Shown one piece after another: positions 43,630 through 51,739 of a DNA stretch of 64,000 bases. The translations under genes were made by a program, and so were the position numbers. How positions within the stretch are numbered: the first letter of the stretch is position 1; each line of letters starts with the position of its first letter. Location of the stretch: assembly GCA_944376655.1 (NCBI GenBank), contig CALWDJ010000003.1:24690-88689 (forward strand). The letters are read 5' to 3'. The DNA comes from an uncultured Clostridia bacterium (GTDB lineage: Bacteria; Bacillota; Clostridia; Oscillospirales; Acutalibacteraceae). The notes beneath the pieces were generated by a model. The model saw nothing but the letters and a program-made list of their open reading frames with translations, had not been told where the DNA came from and made no database searches.

Positions 43630-43782
43630 ACTTGGCAGTTGGAGTTCTCTTTCCTGATGACGGTTCTCCCTTGGGAATACCTGTTGGCGGTTGGAGTTCT
43701 CTTTCCTAATGGCGGTTTGCTCTTTGAAATTACGATAGCGGTTTTCTTTTCCTGTTGGCGGTTGCTTTATCTGTTGGCACTT
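43630..43782 (+). repeat. seven degenerate iterons, consensus TGTTGGCGGTT
   Basis: Copies start at 43630, 43655, 43682, 43707, 43733, 43753 and 43772, spaced 19-27 bp; best-conserved bases are TGGCGGTT. Two of them lie inside a larger 34-bp near-repeat (43632-43665 and 43684-43717). The whole gap 43442-43917 has no gene. Spaced iterons next to replication-like genes suggest a plasmid-type origin or regulator-binding array. Confidence 0.7.
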
Positions 43783-43917
43783 ATATAAAGAGGAATCAAT
43801 CTATACAAGGAATAAATGATATAAGAGGAAACACACACCCATTGACTTAAAACCAATGCTTTACTGTGACCATTACATACCCTTAAAACAGCAACAAAAT
43901 AAAATAAACAATATTTT

Positions 43918-43931
43918 TCCTCTGTACCTAT
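43918..43931 (-). repeat. element 2 attachment core (attachment site at cotJC-5' side)
   Basis: Minus-strand ATAGGTACAGAGGA, identical to 38323-38336. The element arm is immediately downstream on the minus strand (43904-43917), with ATTGTTTAT mirroring ATAAACAAT of the other arm. Confidence 0.93.
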
Positions 43932-44111
43932 ATCGGTAAGCATTCCCTTGATTTCATTGTAGGGCTGCGAATAACGCTGTGTAAGATAACGCATCGACGC
44001 GCCGAGCTCGCCATCGGGTCCTCCGTACTGTGATATTATTATTTGAGCGTATTTAGGATTGGGATTTTTTATTTTAACCGGATATTGCAGTTTTTTCTCG
44101 TATTGCCACAT
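43918..44111 (-). CDS. cotJC: cotJC N-terminal segment (interrupted spore coat gene)
   Basis: Codons 1-65 of spore coat protein CotJC, a manganese-catalase-family protein: MWQYEKKLQYPVKIKNPNPK, then SQYGGPDGELGASMRYLTQR with metal ligand E35, ending at TDIGTEE. After the 14-bp core the frame runs about 50 codons into element 2 (to 43767). That tail is unrelated to CotJC, so the present product would be a nonfunctional 114-aa chimera. It begins 4 nt after the cotJB stop, the normal operon spacing. Confidence 0.93.
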
Positions 44112-44114
44112 AAC

Positions 44115-44381
44115 TCAACCCTCCATAAAGTCGGTATCCCACGGCCACGGACCGTCAATCCATTTCCAGCTGTCTGACATCGGTACATCGTTTGTCGTAA
44201 CTATATACTTGCCGTATTTTGATTCATATTCTGCCACGGCGCTGTCCCGTTTTTTTCTGTATTCCTCCATAAGCTGCATTGCTCTGCGGCTTGTCGGGTG
44301 AGAATCAAGAAACAGAACAAGCTCATACAGCGCAAAGTCTAACTCGTATATTTTTTTCTTCATTGCCGCGCGCTCATTCAT
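44115..44381 (-). CDS. cotJB: spore coat protein CotJB
   Basis: An 88-aa coat protein: YELDFALYELVLFLDSHPTS, DSAVAEYESKYG and a C-terminal WKWIDGPWPWD, the CotJB signature. In Bacillus cotJABC is a sigma-E operon whose products enter the inner coat. Its start overlaps the cotJA stop by 8 nt. Intact. Confidence 0.93.
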   Translation of the reverse strand: MNERAAMKKKIYELDFALYELVLFLDSHPTSRRAMQLMEEYRKKRDSAVAEYESKYGKYIVTTNDVPMSDSWKWIDGPWPWDTDFMEG

Positions 44382-44625
44382 ATTTCTCGCCCCCCATAAA
44401 CGGTTTGTTCAAATCCGGAAACAGCGTACCGTTCTCAAACGCTTCTTCAGTATCGTATACTCTCCCGAAGGGCTGCACATTTATAAATACCATTGTAAGC
44501 GGATCCTTGCATTCTCTGACCGGCCGAAAAGCCGTATCAGGCTGCTGCATCTGCGCTAATACGGGAATCGCCTCGTTATAGCTGTTTGTCCTGTAAAAAT
44601 CGGACATATCAAACATTTTATGCAT
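44374..44625 (-). CDS. cotJA: spore coat-associated protein CotJA
   Basis: An 83-aa protein with IPVLAQMQQPDTAFRP, MVFINVQPFGRVYDTEEAFE and GTLFPDLNKPFMG, the CotJA pattern. First gene of the cotJABC operon; CotJA is needed with CotJC for coat assembly in Bacillus. AAGGAG boxes lie upstream. I could not fix a convincing sigma-E promoter in the upstream 120 nt. Confidence 0.9.
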   Translation of the reverse strand: MHKMFDMSDFYRTNSYNEAIPVLAQMQQPDTAFRPVRECKDPLTMVFINVQPFGRVYDTEEAFENGTLFPDLNKPFMGGEKYE

Positions 44626-44811
44626 AATTCCTTCTTTCTCCTTTCAGAACATATCCGCATCTCCGAAATATAATTCCGGATTACTGTTTAAGATGTTGTC
44701 CTATACTATTTTATTTTGACTCATAGAATTTGTTACACAGTTTTAATAATTAAGAAAATCTTAAATAATCGAATTTACTGTTAAGAAATGGATAAGAATA
44801 TAATTTAATTA

Positions 44812-44840
44812 TTGTAAATGCTTGATATCGTATATATAAT
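44812..44840 (+). promoter_or_regulatory. promoter of the decarboxylase operon
   Basis: TTGTAA (44812-44817), 17-nt spacer, TATAAT (44835-44840). It lies in the 306-nt divergent gap between cotJA and the decarboxylase gamma gene, about 90 nt upstream of the first start codon. Confidence 0.65.
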
Positions 44841-44931
44841 AAGGTTAATTGGGCAAATATGTTATTTTTATGACAAACAGATTTTTGTGATAAAAATGAG
44901 TATTTTTTTTTGCCGTGGGGAGGTGCGTTTT

Positions 44932-45195
44932 ATGTCTAATGCGTTCATTGTCGCAATGGGAATCGGAACAGTTTTCGTAGGTCTTATCTGTATTGTTATC
45001 CTGTGTAAAATTCTCGGTGCAATATGCTGTGCTGCCGAAAAAAATGTTCATACCGAGGAAACCGCTCCGGCTGCTGAAGCTCCTAAGGTCATTGAAAACC
45101 GTCAGGAGATAATCGCCGCGGTATCCGCCGTGCTCGCAGAGGAAATGGGAACCGATGTTTCCGCAATAAGAATTCATTCATTCAGAAAAATATAA
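44932..45195 (+). CDS. Na+-pumping decarboxylase, gamma subunit (OadG family)
   Basis: Small membrane anchor and assembly subunit of a biotin-dependent sodium-pumping decarboxylase. The 87-aa protein has one N-terminal transmembrane helix (FIVAMGIGTVFVGLICIVIL), an acidic linker and a C-terminal RQEIIAAVSAVLAEEMG helix. The open frame extends to 44818, but that stretch contains the promoter; the ATG at 44932 has GGGGAGG just upstream. Confidence 0.85.
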   Translation: MSNAFIVAMGIGTVFVGLICIVILCKILGAICCAAEKNVHTEETAPAAEAPKVIENRQEIIAAVSAVLAEEMGTDVSAIRIHSFRKI

Positions 45196-45212
45196 GAAAA
45201 AGGTGTTTAAAA

Positions 45213-45581
45213 ATGAAAAAATACAATGTAACTGTAAACGGTACCGCATATGAAGTAACTGTTGAAGCTGTAAACGCGGCTGACATTAAGGCTCCGGCTG
45301 CGCCCGCAACTCCTGCTCCTGCTGCCGCACCATCTCCGGCCGCAGCTCCCGCTGCCGCTCCTGCCGGCGGTGAGAAAATCTCAAGCCCGATGCCCGGCAC
45401 CATACTGAGCGTAAATGTTTCAAACGGTTCAGCAGTGAAAAAGGGCGATGTCCTTATGATTCTTGAAGCCATGAAGATGGAAAATGAAATTATGGCTCCG
45501 TGTGACGGAACAGTAGCTTCCGTTAGCGTTACCAAGGGCGCTTCAGTAAACACTGGAGATCTTCTTTGCGTCATCGGTTAA
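45213..45581 (+). CDS. biotin carboxyl carrier protein of the decarboxylase
   Basis: Separate biotin-carrying subunit (GcdC/MmdC type), 122 aa: MKKYNVTVNGTAYEVTVEA, an Ala/Pro linker at about residues 28-52, then a biotinyl domain with EAMKMENEI, whose lysine carries biotin. The swinging linker shuttles CO2 from the alpha to the beta subunit. Together with an alpha subunit lacking its own biotin domain, this shows a split architecture. Confidence 0.95.
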   Translation: MKKYNVTVNGTAYEVTVEAVNAADIKAPAAPATPAPAAAPSPAAAPAAAPAGGEKISSPMPGTILSVNVSNGSAVKKGDVLMILEAMKMENEIMAPCDGTVASVSVTKGASVNTGDLLCVIG

Positions 45582-45604
45582 TTACCTTTTAAGGAGACAG
45601 AACA

Positions 45605-46813
45605 ATGGAGGAAATAATAAATTTTGCAAAGGAGACCGGTTTCTACCTTCTTTTTGCGAACCTGAAAGAACACTGGACTTCTCTCATTATGATACTTGTT
45701 TCTTTACTTCTTCTTTGGCTTGGAATCAAGAAACAGTTTGAGCCCCTTCTGCTTGTCGGAATCGCTTTCGGTATGCTGCTGACAAATCTCACTGCGTTCA
45801 CACCGAACGACGCGATGTACCACACAGAGCTTTGGAATCAGTTTATGGATTCCGGAAGCGAATTTTATCACAGCTACGGTCACATCGTAAGCAACGGAGG
45901 ACTGCTTGATATACTTTACATCGGTGTCAAGACATGTCTGTACCCCTGCCTCATATTTGTCGGCATAGGAGCAATGACCGATTTCGGGCCCCTTATTGCC
46001 AATCCGAAATCCCTGCTTTTGGGAGCAGCCGCCCAGATAGGAATTTTTGTTACATTTGTCGGCTGCGTATACTTAGGTTTTTCTCAGGAAGCCGCTGCTT
46101 CAATCGGTATCATCGGCGGTGCAGACGGTCCTACCGCTATTTACACCACATCAAAGCTGTATCCTAACCTTTTAGGTCCGATTGCGGTTGCAGCTTATTC
46201 CTATATGGCGCTTGTTCCGGTTATTCAGCCGCCAATAATGAAGCTGCTTACCACTAAGAAAGAGCGTCAGATAGTTATGAAGCCGCTTCGTCAGGCTACA
46301 AAGACCGAAAGGATTATATTTCCTATTGCCGTAACCATTTTTGTCGCGCTTCTTGTTCCTTCTGCTACCCCGCTGGTCGGATGTCTTATGCTCGGTAACC
46401 TCTGGAAAGAGTCTGGTGTAGCGGAAAGACTTTGCAAAACCGCTCAGAATGAGCTTATGAATATTGTTACTATATTCCTCGGAATATCTGTCGGAGCCAC
46501 TGCTACTGCCGAGGCTTTCCTCAATATTCAGACCCTTAAGATTCTTGCGATGGGCGTTGTCGCTTTCGGTCTCGGAACCGCCGGCGGCGTACTGCTCGCG
46601 AAGTTTATGAACCTCTTCTCAAAGAACAAGATAAATCCCCTTATCGGCTCTGCCGGTGTTTCGGCGGTTCCGATGGCTGCTCGTGTTTCACAGTCTGTCG
46701 GCCAGAAGGAAAATCCGTCAAACTTCCTGCTTATGCACGCTATGGGTCCGAATGTGGCAGGTGTTATCGGTTCGGCTATTGCCGCCGGTGTTCTCATCTC
46801 GCTGCTCGGCTGA
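45605..46813 (+). CDS. oadB: Na+-pumping decarboxylase, beta subunit
   Basis: Integral membrane subunit that releases CO2 from carboxybiotin and exports Na+. The 402-aa protein has about nine to eleven hydrophobic helices, with the conserved [19 protein letters not shown] re-entrant motif that contains the essential Asp. OadB, MmdB and GcdB are too similar to separate by sequence; oxaloacetate is favoured by the alpha subunit next door. Confidence 0.93.
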   Translation: MEEIINFAKETGFYLLFANLKEHWTSLIMILVSLLLLWLGIKKQFEPLLLVGIAFGMLLTNLTAFTPNDAMYHTELWNQFMDSGSEFYHSYGHIVSNGGLLDILYIGVKTCLYPCLIFVGIGAMTDFGPLIANPKSLLLGAAAQIGIFVTFVGCVYLGFSQEAAASIGIIGGADGPTAIYTTSKLYPNLLGPIAVAAYSYMALVPVIQPPIMKLLTTKKERQIVMKPLRQATKTERIIFPIAVTIFVALLVPSATPLVGCLMLGNLWKESGVAERLCKTAQNELMNIVTIFLGISVGATATAEAFLNIQTLKILAMGVVAFGLGTAGGVLLAKFMNLFSKNKINPLIGSAGVSAVPMAARVSQSVGQKENPSNFLLMHAMGPNVAGVIGSAIAAGVLISLLG

Positions 46814-46830
46814 TTTAAGGAGTATCTTTT

Positions 46831-48255
46831 ATGGAAAACAAAAAGCTTTATATTACAGATACCATTCTGCGTGACGCCCACCAATCTCAGGCGGCTACCA
46901 GAATGAGAATTGAAGATATGCTTCCGGCGCTTGAAAAGCTCGACGCCGCCGGCTACTGGAGCCTTGAGTGCTGGGGCGGAGCGACCTTTGACGCCTGTAT
47001 GCGTTTTCTCGGCGAAGACCCGTGGGAAAGGCTCCGCACACTTAAAAAGCATATGCCCAACACCAAGCTGCAGATGCTTCTGCGCGGTCAGAATATTCTC
47101 GGCTACAAGCACTACGCCGACGATGTAGTCGATATGTTCGTAAAGAAATCCATTGAGAACGGTATTGACGTTATCAGGATTTTTGACGCACTCAATGATA
47201 CCCGCAATATGGAGCAGGCTATGAAAAGCTGCAAAAAATACGGCGGTATCTGCGAAGCCGCAATGAGTTATACGGTAAGTCCGGTACACAATGAGGACTA
47301 CTTTGTTGAGCTTGCCAAAACTCTTGAAAAAATGGGGGCGGACGTTATCTGTATCAAGGATATGGCTAACCTCCTTCTTCCCTACAATGCTTATTCGCTT
47401 GTCAAAAAGCTGAAAGAAAATATTTCTGTTCCGATTCATCTGCACACACACAACACGACTGGTACAGGTGATATGACCTACCTTATGGCGGCTCAGGCTG
47501 GTGTTGATATAGTTGACTGTGCCCTCTCTCCTTTCGCGAACGGAACCTCAAATCCGTCAACCGAAGCGCTTGTTGCTACGCTTCAGGGAACCGAACGCGA
47601 CACCGGTCTTGATCTTGCCAAGCTCGGCGATATCGCGGCTCATTTCCGCAAGGTTGCCGACAGGATGAAGGCTGAAGGTATTCTTGATCCCAAGGTTCTT
47701 AATGTTGATACCAAAACTTTGATTTATCAGGTTCCGGGCGGAATGCTCTCTAACCTTCTTTCACAGCTTAAGCAGGCAAACGCCGAGGATAAGTACTATG
47801 ATGTTCTGGCTGAAGTTCCGAAGGTAAGAAAAGATTTCGGTTATCCTCCGCTTGTAACGCCTACTTCGCAGATAGTAGGAACGCAGGCAGTGCTCAATGT
47901 ACTTTCCGGCGAGCGCTACAAGATGATAACAAAAGAATCAAAGGGTCTTTTGCGCGGCGAATACGGCAGACTTCCCGCGCCTGTAAATGAGGAAGTCCGC
48001 AAGAAGGCGATAGGCGACGACAAGGTTATCACCTGCCGTCCTGCAGACCTTATTGAGCCCGAGCTTAAAACCTATGCTGACGAAATGAAGGCGAAGGGTC
48101 TCGGAAAATGTGAGGAAGATGTATTAAGCTACGCTCTCTTCCCTCAGGTCGCCGAAAAATTCCTTGCTGAACGGGACAAAGCGCCTGAAGAAAAGAAGGC
48201 TGTTACAGACGAAAACGGTGTCCGCACTCTTATTGTCGAAGATCTTTCTGTATAA
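46831..48255 (+). CDS. oadA: oxaloacetate decarboxylase, alpha (carboxyltransferase) subunit
   Basis: Moves the carboxyl group of oxaloacetate to biotin. The 474-aa TIM-barrel protein starts LYITDTILRDAHQSQAATRM and has the metal site LHTHNTTGTGD, ALSPFANGTSNPSTEAL and the conserved QVPGGMLSNLLSQL segment. Unlike E. coli-type OadA it ends without a biotinyl domain, which is supplied by the separate carrier gene. With the gamma and beta subunits it makes a pump that couples decarboxylation to a sodium gradient. Confidence 0.92.
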   Translation: MENKKLYITDTILRDAHQSQAATRMRIEDMLPALEKLDAAGYWSLECWGGATFDACMRFLGEDPWERLRTLKKHMPNTKLQMLLRGQNILGYKHYADDVVDMFVKKSIENGIDVIRIFDALNDTRNMEQAMKSCKKYGGICEAAMSYTVSPVHNEDYFVELAKTLEKMGADVICIKDMANLLLPYNAYSLVKKLKENISVPIHLHTHNTTGTGDMTYLMAAQAGVDIVDCALSPFANGTSNPSTEALVATLQGTERDTGLDLAKLGDIAAHFRKVADRMKAEGILDPKVLNVDTKTLIYQVPGGMLSNLLSQLKQANAEDKYYDVLAEVPKVRKDFGYPPLVTPTSQIVGTQAVLNVLSGERYKMITKESKGLLRGEYGRLPAPVNEEVRKKAIGDDKVITCRPADLIEPELKTYADEMKAKGLGKCEEDVLSYALFPQVAEKFLAERDKAPEEKKAVTDENGVRTLIVEDLSV

Positions 48256-48257
48256 TT

Positions 48258-48296
48258 TAAAAAGGGCTGCCGCAAAAAAATGGCAGCCCTTAACTG
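48258..48296. terminator. terminator between oadA and the M14 peptidase
   Basis: AAGGGCTGCC / GGCAGCCCTT stem with a 10-nt A-rich loop between convergent genes; A and T flanks allow it to work in both directions. Confidence 0.85.
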
Positions 48297-48308
48297 TAAT
48301 TACCCTCT

Positions 48309-49211
48309 TCACATCATTATACAAAGCATAAGCATTTCACTTACGCGGTCAAGTATTTTTCCGGCGTTTTCGGCAGGCAGAGGATTTTTTCCCTGTCCCA
48401 ACTCAACAGTAAAACCCGGTCTTCCGAACTCATTTATGAACCAGTCTTTGAATCCACCGCCCTCCGCTATTCCGACAGGGGTATCAAGCGAATATCCTGA
48501 CGAGGTCGCCATTATTTCCGCCATCTTTTTTCCTCTTGCCGGCGTATTTCCGGCATAGCTCCAGTAAATTACCTCGCCCTGAGAATGTAGCGCAGTTACA
48601 TGGCGAATATTTACTGTCCGGCAAAGCTCGGTAAGCGCAAGGGTCTCCGGCTCGCTTTCCGGTCTGAAGCCTCCGAATCTCGTAGGTCCGGGGCAGTAAA
48701 TACCTGCCGCCATTTCCCTTTCGCGCAGCTGCTGCCATCCGGCATTAAAATTATGGTTTATATCTACTCCCCTTAAGTTAGCGTTCCAATGAGCAAAATC
48801 ATTTCGGCACATTTTACCGATTGTCCCCGCAAGCTCTCCGCAGGCTACCGAACCCCTTAACGATATTTCACAGCCGTCCGGATTGACACAGGGAACAAAT
48901 ATTACGCCCTTTCCGTTCAGCGCTCTTGCCGCCCTTATCCCTTTTATATCACCGCCTTCAGCTATCGCGCCGCACAGCTTCTCGATAAACATAAGAAGCA
49001 CCACAGACGTTATGCGCTCGCTTCCGTGAAAAGCGGCGGCGATAAGGCAGTATTCCTCCCCCGCCCCTATTTTCAGGGCTGTAATATCACGTCCTCCGCA
49101 GCTTCTTCCTATAACCCGTTTTTTTATGAACCCGTATTTTTCGCAAAGTGAATCAATAAGTTTTCTTCTGCCGGCATAATCATACTCCGCAGAGTTTACA
49201 ATATTACCCAT
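48309..49211 (-). CDS. M14-family zinc carboxypeptidase-like peptidase
   Basis: A 300-aa metallopeptidase. AAFHGSERIT gives the HxxE zinc motif, ANLRGVDINHNFNAGW the substrate-binding Asn/Arg region, TALHSQGEVIYW the third zinc His, and FTVELGQGKNPL the catalytic Glu. The pattern resembles gamma-D-glutamyl-diamino-acid peptidases acting on cell-wall peptides. No signal peptide is seen. The ATG at 49211, 8 nt after AGGAG, is preferred; a longer frame would overlap the divergent Nudix gene. Confidence 0.85.
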   Translation of the reverse strand: MGNIVNSAEYDYAGRRKLIDSLCEKYGFIKKRVIGRSCGGRDITALKIGAGEEYCLIAAAFHGSERITSVVLLMFIEKLCGAIAEGGDIKGIRAARALNGKGVIFVPCVNPDGCEISLRGSVACGELAGTIGKMCRNDFAHWNANLRGVDINHNFNAGWQQLREREMAAGIYCPGPTRFGGFRPESEPETLALTELCRTVNIRHVTALHSQGEVIYWSYAGNTPARGKKMAEIMATSSGYSLDTPVGIAEGGGFKDWFINEFGRPGFTVELGQGKNPLPAENAGKILDRVSEMLMLCIMM

Positions 49212-49267
49212 CAGTATCGCTCCTAAAAATAACCTATACATAATTATATTTAAAGAAGGCAAGGATA

Positions 49268-49816
49268 ATGAATTTAGAAGAAAAACAATTATCAAAAGAA
49301 TACGTTTACCGTGGAAAAATTATAAATGTCAGAAAAGATAAGGCGCTTCTGCCGAACGGCAATACCTCAACGCGTGAAGTAATCGAGCACCCGGGCGGAG
49401 TATGCGTCGCGGCACTTACCGATAATAACGAGATGCTTTTTGTAAAGCAGTTCCGTTATCCTTATATGGAGGTTATTCCGGAAATTCCGGCGGGTAAGCG
49501 CGATAAAAACGGCGAAGACCCGCTCGAGTGCGGAATAAGGGAACTTAAAGAAGAAACAGGAGCAAGCGCCGAAAAATTCATACCTCTCGGAAAACTGTAT
49601 CCATCTCCCGGATACTGCGGCGAAATAATCTGGATGTATGCAGCGACAGGTCTGACCTACGGTGAGCAGCAGCCGGACGACGACGAATTTCTGACTGTCG
49701 AGAAAATACCGCTTGATACCGCCGTTAAAATGATACTTTCCGGCGAAATAACCGACGCGAAAACACAGACCGCGGTTTTAAAACTGAAGCTGCTGAGAGA
49801 CAGCGGCAAAATCTGA
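49268..49816 (+). CDS. Nudix hydrolase, ADP-ribose pyrophosphatase type
   Basis: A 182-aa hydrolase that probably cleaves ADP-ribose. The Nudix box lies near residues 75-98 (ECGIRELKEETGASAE), preceded by the ADPRase-type EVIPEIPAGKRD segment. It is divergent from the peptidase gene and 26 nt ahead of the nitrilase gene, with which it is likely co-transcribed. Confidence 0.9.
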   Translation: MNLEEKQLSKEYVYRGKIINVRKDKALLPNGNTSTREVIEHPGGVCVAALTDNNEMLFVKQFRYPYMEVIPEIPAGKRDKNGEDPLECGIRELKEETGASAEKFIPLGKLYPSPGYCGEIIWMYAATGLTYGEQQPDDDEFLTVEKIPLDTAVKMILSGEITDAKTQTAVLKLKLLRDSGKI

Positions 49817-49842
49817 CCTTCCGCCTTAAAGGAGTTTTTTAA

Positions 49843-50679
49843 ATGATTTTCAGAGCTGCGATACTCCAACAGCAGCCGCAAAAAGGATTGGTAAAAGAAA
49901 ACCTTGAAACTGTTTTGGCAGCTGTTAAATCCGCTTCGGAACGGCACGCCGATATTCTTCTGCTTCCCGAATGCTTTCTTACCGGTTACTTTTTCCCCGT
50001 AACAAACAAGGACGCGCTTGAGACCGACTGCGCGGAAATACAGACCGTATGCCGCGCCGCGGCCGAATACAGTACCGGAGTTGTGCTTACCGCCTTTACC
50101 AAAGGCTACGAAAAGCCCGGAAATTCAGCAATAGTCATAGACAAAAGCGGAAAAATTTTAATGAGCTATTCAAAGGTTCACACCTGTGATTTTTCGGATG
50201 AGAAATGCCTTGAAAGCGGCAGCGAATTTAAGGTTTGCGATTTTCACGGAATTAAGCTCGGTATTATGATATGCTATGACCGTGAATATCCCGAAAGCGC
50301 CCGCATCCTAATGCTTAAAGGCGCTGAAATAATTCTTGTACCTAATGACTGCGCAAGTATGTCACCCCGCCTAAACGCGCTGTCAACACGCGCTTACGAG
50401 AATATGACAGGGATTGCGATGGCAAATCCGCCGGGTGATAACGCGGGAAACTCCTGCGCTTTTTCTCCTATATGCTGGGACGAAAACGGTATATGCACCG
50501 ATAATACGCTGCTTATGGCAGGTGAAAAGGAAACAGGTCTATTTTATGCCGATTTTGATATGGAGTCTATCAGAAAATACCGTGAAACAGAAATGATGGG
50601 AAATACCTTCAGAAAAGTAAAAGCATATTCAGAACTTCTTAATTCACAAATTTTACCGCCGTTTATAAGGAAAATCTGA
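49843..50679 (+). CDS. carbon-nitrogen hydrolase (nitrilase superfamily)
   Basis: A 278-aa amidase-type hydrolase with the catalytic Glu in LLLPECFLTGYF, Lys in SYSKVHTCDF and Cys in IMICYDREYPE. This is the full Glu-Lys-Cys triad. The physiological amide is unknown. Convergent with the DMT transporter, with a terminator between. Confidence 0.88.
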   Translation: MIFRAAILQQQPQKGLVKENLETVLAAVKSASERHADILLLPECFLTGYFFPVTNKDALETDCAEIQTVCRAAAEYSTGVVLTAFTKGYEKPGNSAIVIDKSGKILMSYSKVHTCDFSDEKCLESGSEFKVCDFHGIKLGIMICYDREYPESARILMLKGAEIILVPNDCASMSPRLNALSTRAYENMTGIAMANPPGDNAGNSCAFSPICWDENGICTDNTLLMAGEKETGLFYADFDMESIRKYRETEMMGNTFRKVKAYSELLNSQILPPFIRKI

Positions 50680-50739
50680 TTAGATACTTTTTCCGTCATT
50701 TACTATTTTATAATCTCTTTTGTCTGAAAAACAAAGCGT

Positions 50740-50790
50740 AAAAAAAGACATTTTTCGCGTAATTGGCGGAAAATGTCTTTAAATTTTTAT
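50740..50790. terminator. bidirectional terminator
   Basis: AAAGACATTTTTCGC / GCGGAAAATGTCTTT stem, with A-run before and T-rich sequence after, between convergent nitrilase and DMT genes. Confidence 0.85.
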
Positions 50791-51739
50791 ATTTTGCATT
50801 GATCTTGGTTTTTAACTGACGATTTTTTGCCTTTTGAGGAAAGAATTTCAGGAAGCTGCGCCGCGATAATCGCAGCAAAAACAAGCGCGCATCCGACAAA
50901 TTCCTGCGGCTTGAGAACATTGCCGGAAATCAGCCAGCCGCCGAGCGCCGCGAAAACGCTTTCAAGACTCATTGAAAGCGACGCGACCGAAGGCTCGGCG
51001 TACTTCTGACCTACAATCTGTAAAGTGTAGGCTACCCCGCTTGACATTATTCCGAGATAAAGAATCTGCGGAGCCGCCGCAATTATATCGGAAAGAACCG
51101 GCTTTTCAAATATTAAAGCAAGCACAGCCGACAATATGCCGACAACTGTAAACTGCATTACCGAAAGTCTGATTCCTCCTGTAATACCGACAAACTTGTC
51201 CACCGACATAATATGAAAGCTGAAGCTTACCGCGCAGATAAAAATCAGTACATCACCTATGTAAATTCCCCCTGCTCCGCCCGAAAGGCACAGCAGATAA
51301 AATCCGGCGAGAGCCACGGCGACGCTTACCCATATTACCGCGCTTATCTTCTTTCCGGCAAAAAACGAGAAAACCGGAACAAGAACAACATACAGCGCCG
51401 TAATAAAGCCTCCGCGTGCCGCCGCGGCAGCTCCGTCAGGATAAGCCGCGAGTCCGAACTGCTGAAGATTTACCGACAGAGCAAGCATAAAGCCGCATAT
51501 GAGCGCCGCGATATAAAACTGCTTTCTTACCGGTTTTTCAGCCGGCAAAAAAGGTTTTTGCCGCGTGTCGTCACAAGATAGAACACGTACAGCGCCGCAG
51601 CTCCGATAAATGAACGCAGTGCATTGACGGTAAACGGCGGTATAAGCTCCGCGGCATCGCTCTGGGCGACAAAGGCAAGTCCCCAGATAAGCGCCGCCGT
51701 ACAGAGAATAAGGCTGCCCTTAATATTGTTATGCTTCAT
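50787..51739 (-). pseudogene. DMT/EamA-family transporter, frameshifted
   Basis: Two overlapping frames encode one ten-helix drug/metabolite transporter. The first 60 or so residues (LCTAALIWGLAFVAQSDAAE, two helices) are in the frame starting 51739. The remaining 250 residues continue in the -1 frame, from LPAEKPVRKQ to 50787. The switch falls in a run of six T on the minus strand (about 51550-51556); one extra T would restore a single protein of about 315 aa. This may be a real mutation, phase variation at the homopolymer or an assembly error. Its start overlaps the tex stop. Confidence 0.8.

Larger units (their letters stand above)
38323..43931. mobile_element. element 2: integrative, probably mobilisable element splitting cotJC at codons 61-65
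   Basis: About 5.6 kb between 14-bp direct repeats. Contents in order: promoter, small ORF, large serine recombinase, XRE repressor-like gene, zinc-ribbon protein, small membrane protein, truncated MobV-type relaxase with a hairpin-rich candidate oriT, two small DUF-like genes and an iteron array. Excision between the repeats joins L-T-D-I-G-T-E-E to L-G-H-L-E-M, normal CotJC sequence. Joining the ends rebuilds a 48-bp palindromic attP centred on GG of the core. Confidence 0.9.

Noticed and set aside
43630-43782. Possible CRISPR array
   Set aside because: Repeats are about 11 bp, degenerate and unevenly spaced, with no cas genes nearby; iterons fit better.
33142-43931. One large composite element instead of two
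   Set aside because: The middle cotJC segment is intact and bounded by two different core types with different att arms, so two independent insertions explain it better.
43767-44111. 114-aa intact small gene after cotJB
   Set aside because: Only codons 1-65 are CotJC; the rest is element 2 sequence read through the junction.
44641-44740. Sigma-E promoter for cotJABC
   Set aside because: Partial matches to CATA-type -10 boxes exist, but none pairs with a good -35 at correct spacing, so no position is claimed.
44818-44931. Longer N-terminus for the decarboxylase gamma subunit
   Set aside because: The added codons cover the -10 box and have no ribosome-binding site; the ATG at 44932 has GGGGAGG.
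51527-51570. Programmed -1 frameshift in the DMT transporter
   Set aside because: The run of T does not form a clear X XXY YYZ slippery heptamer in the zero frame and no downstream stimulatory structure is evident.
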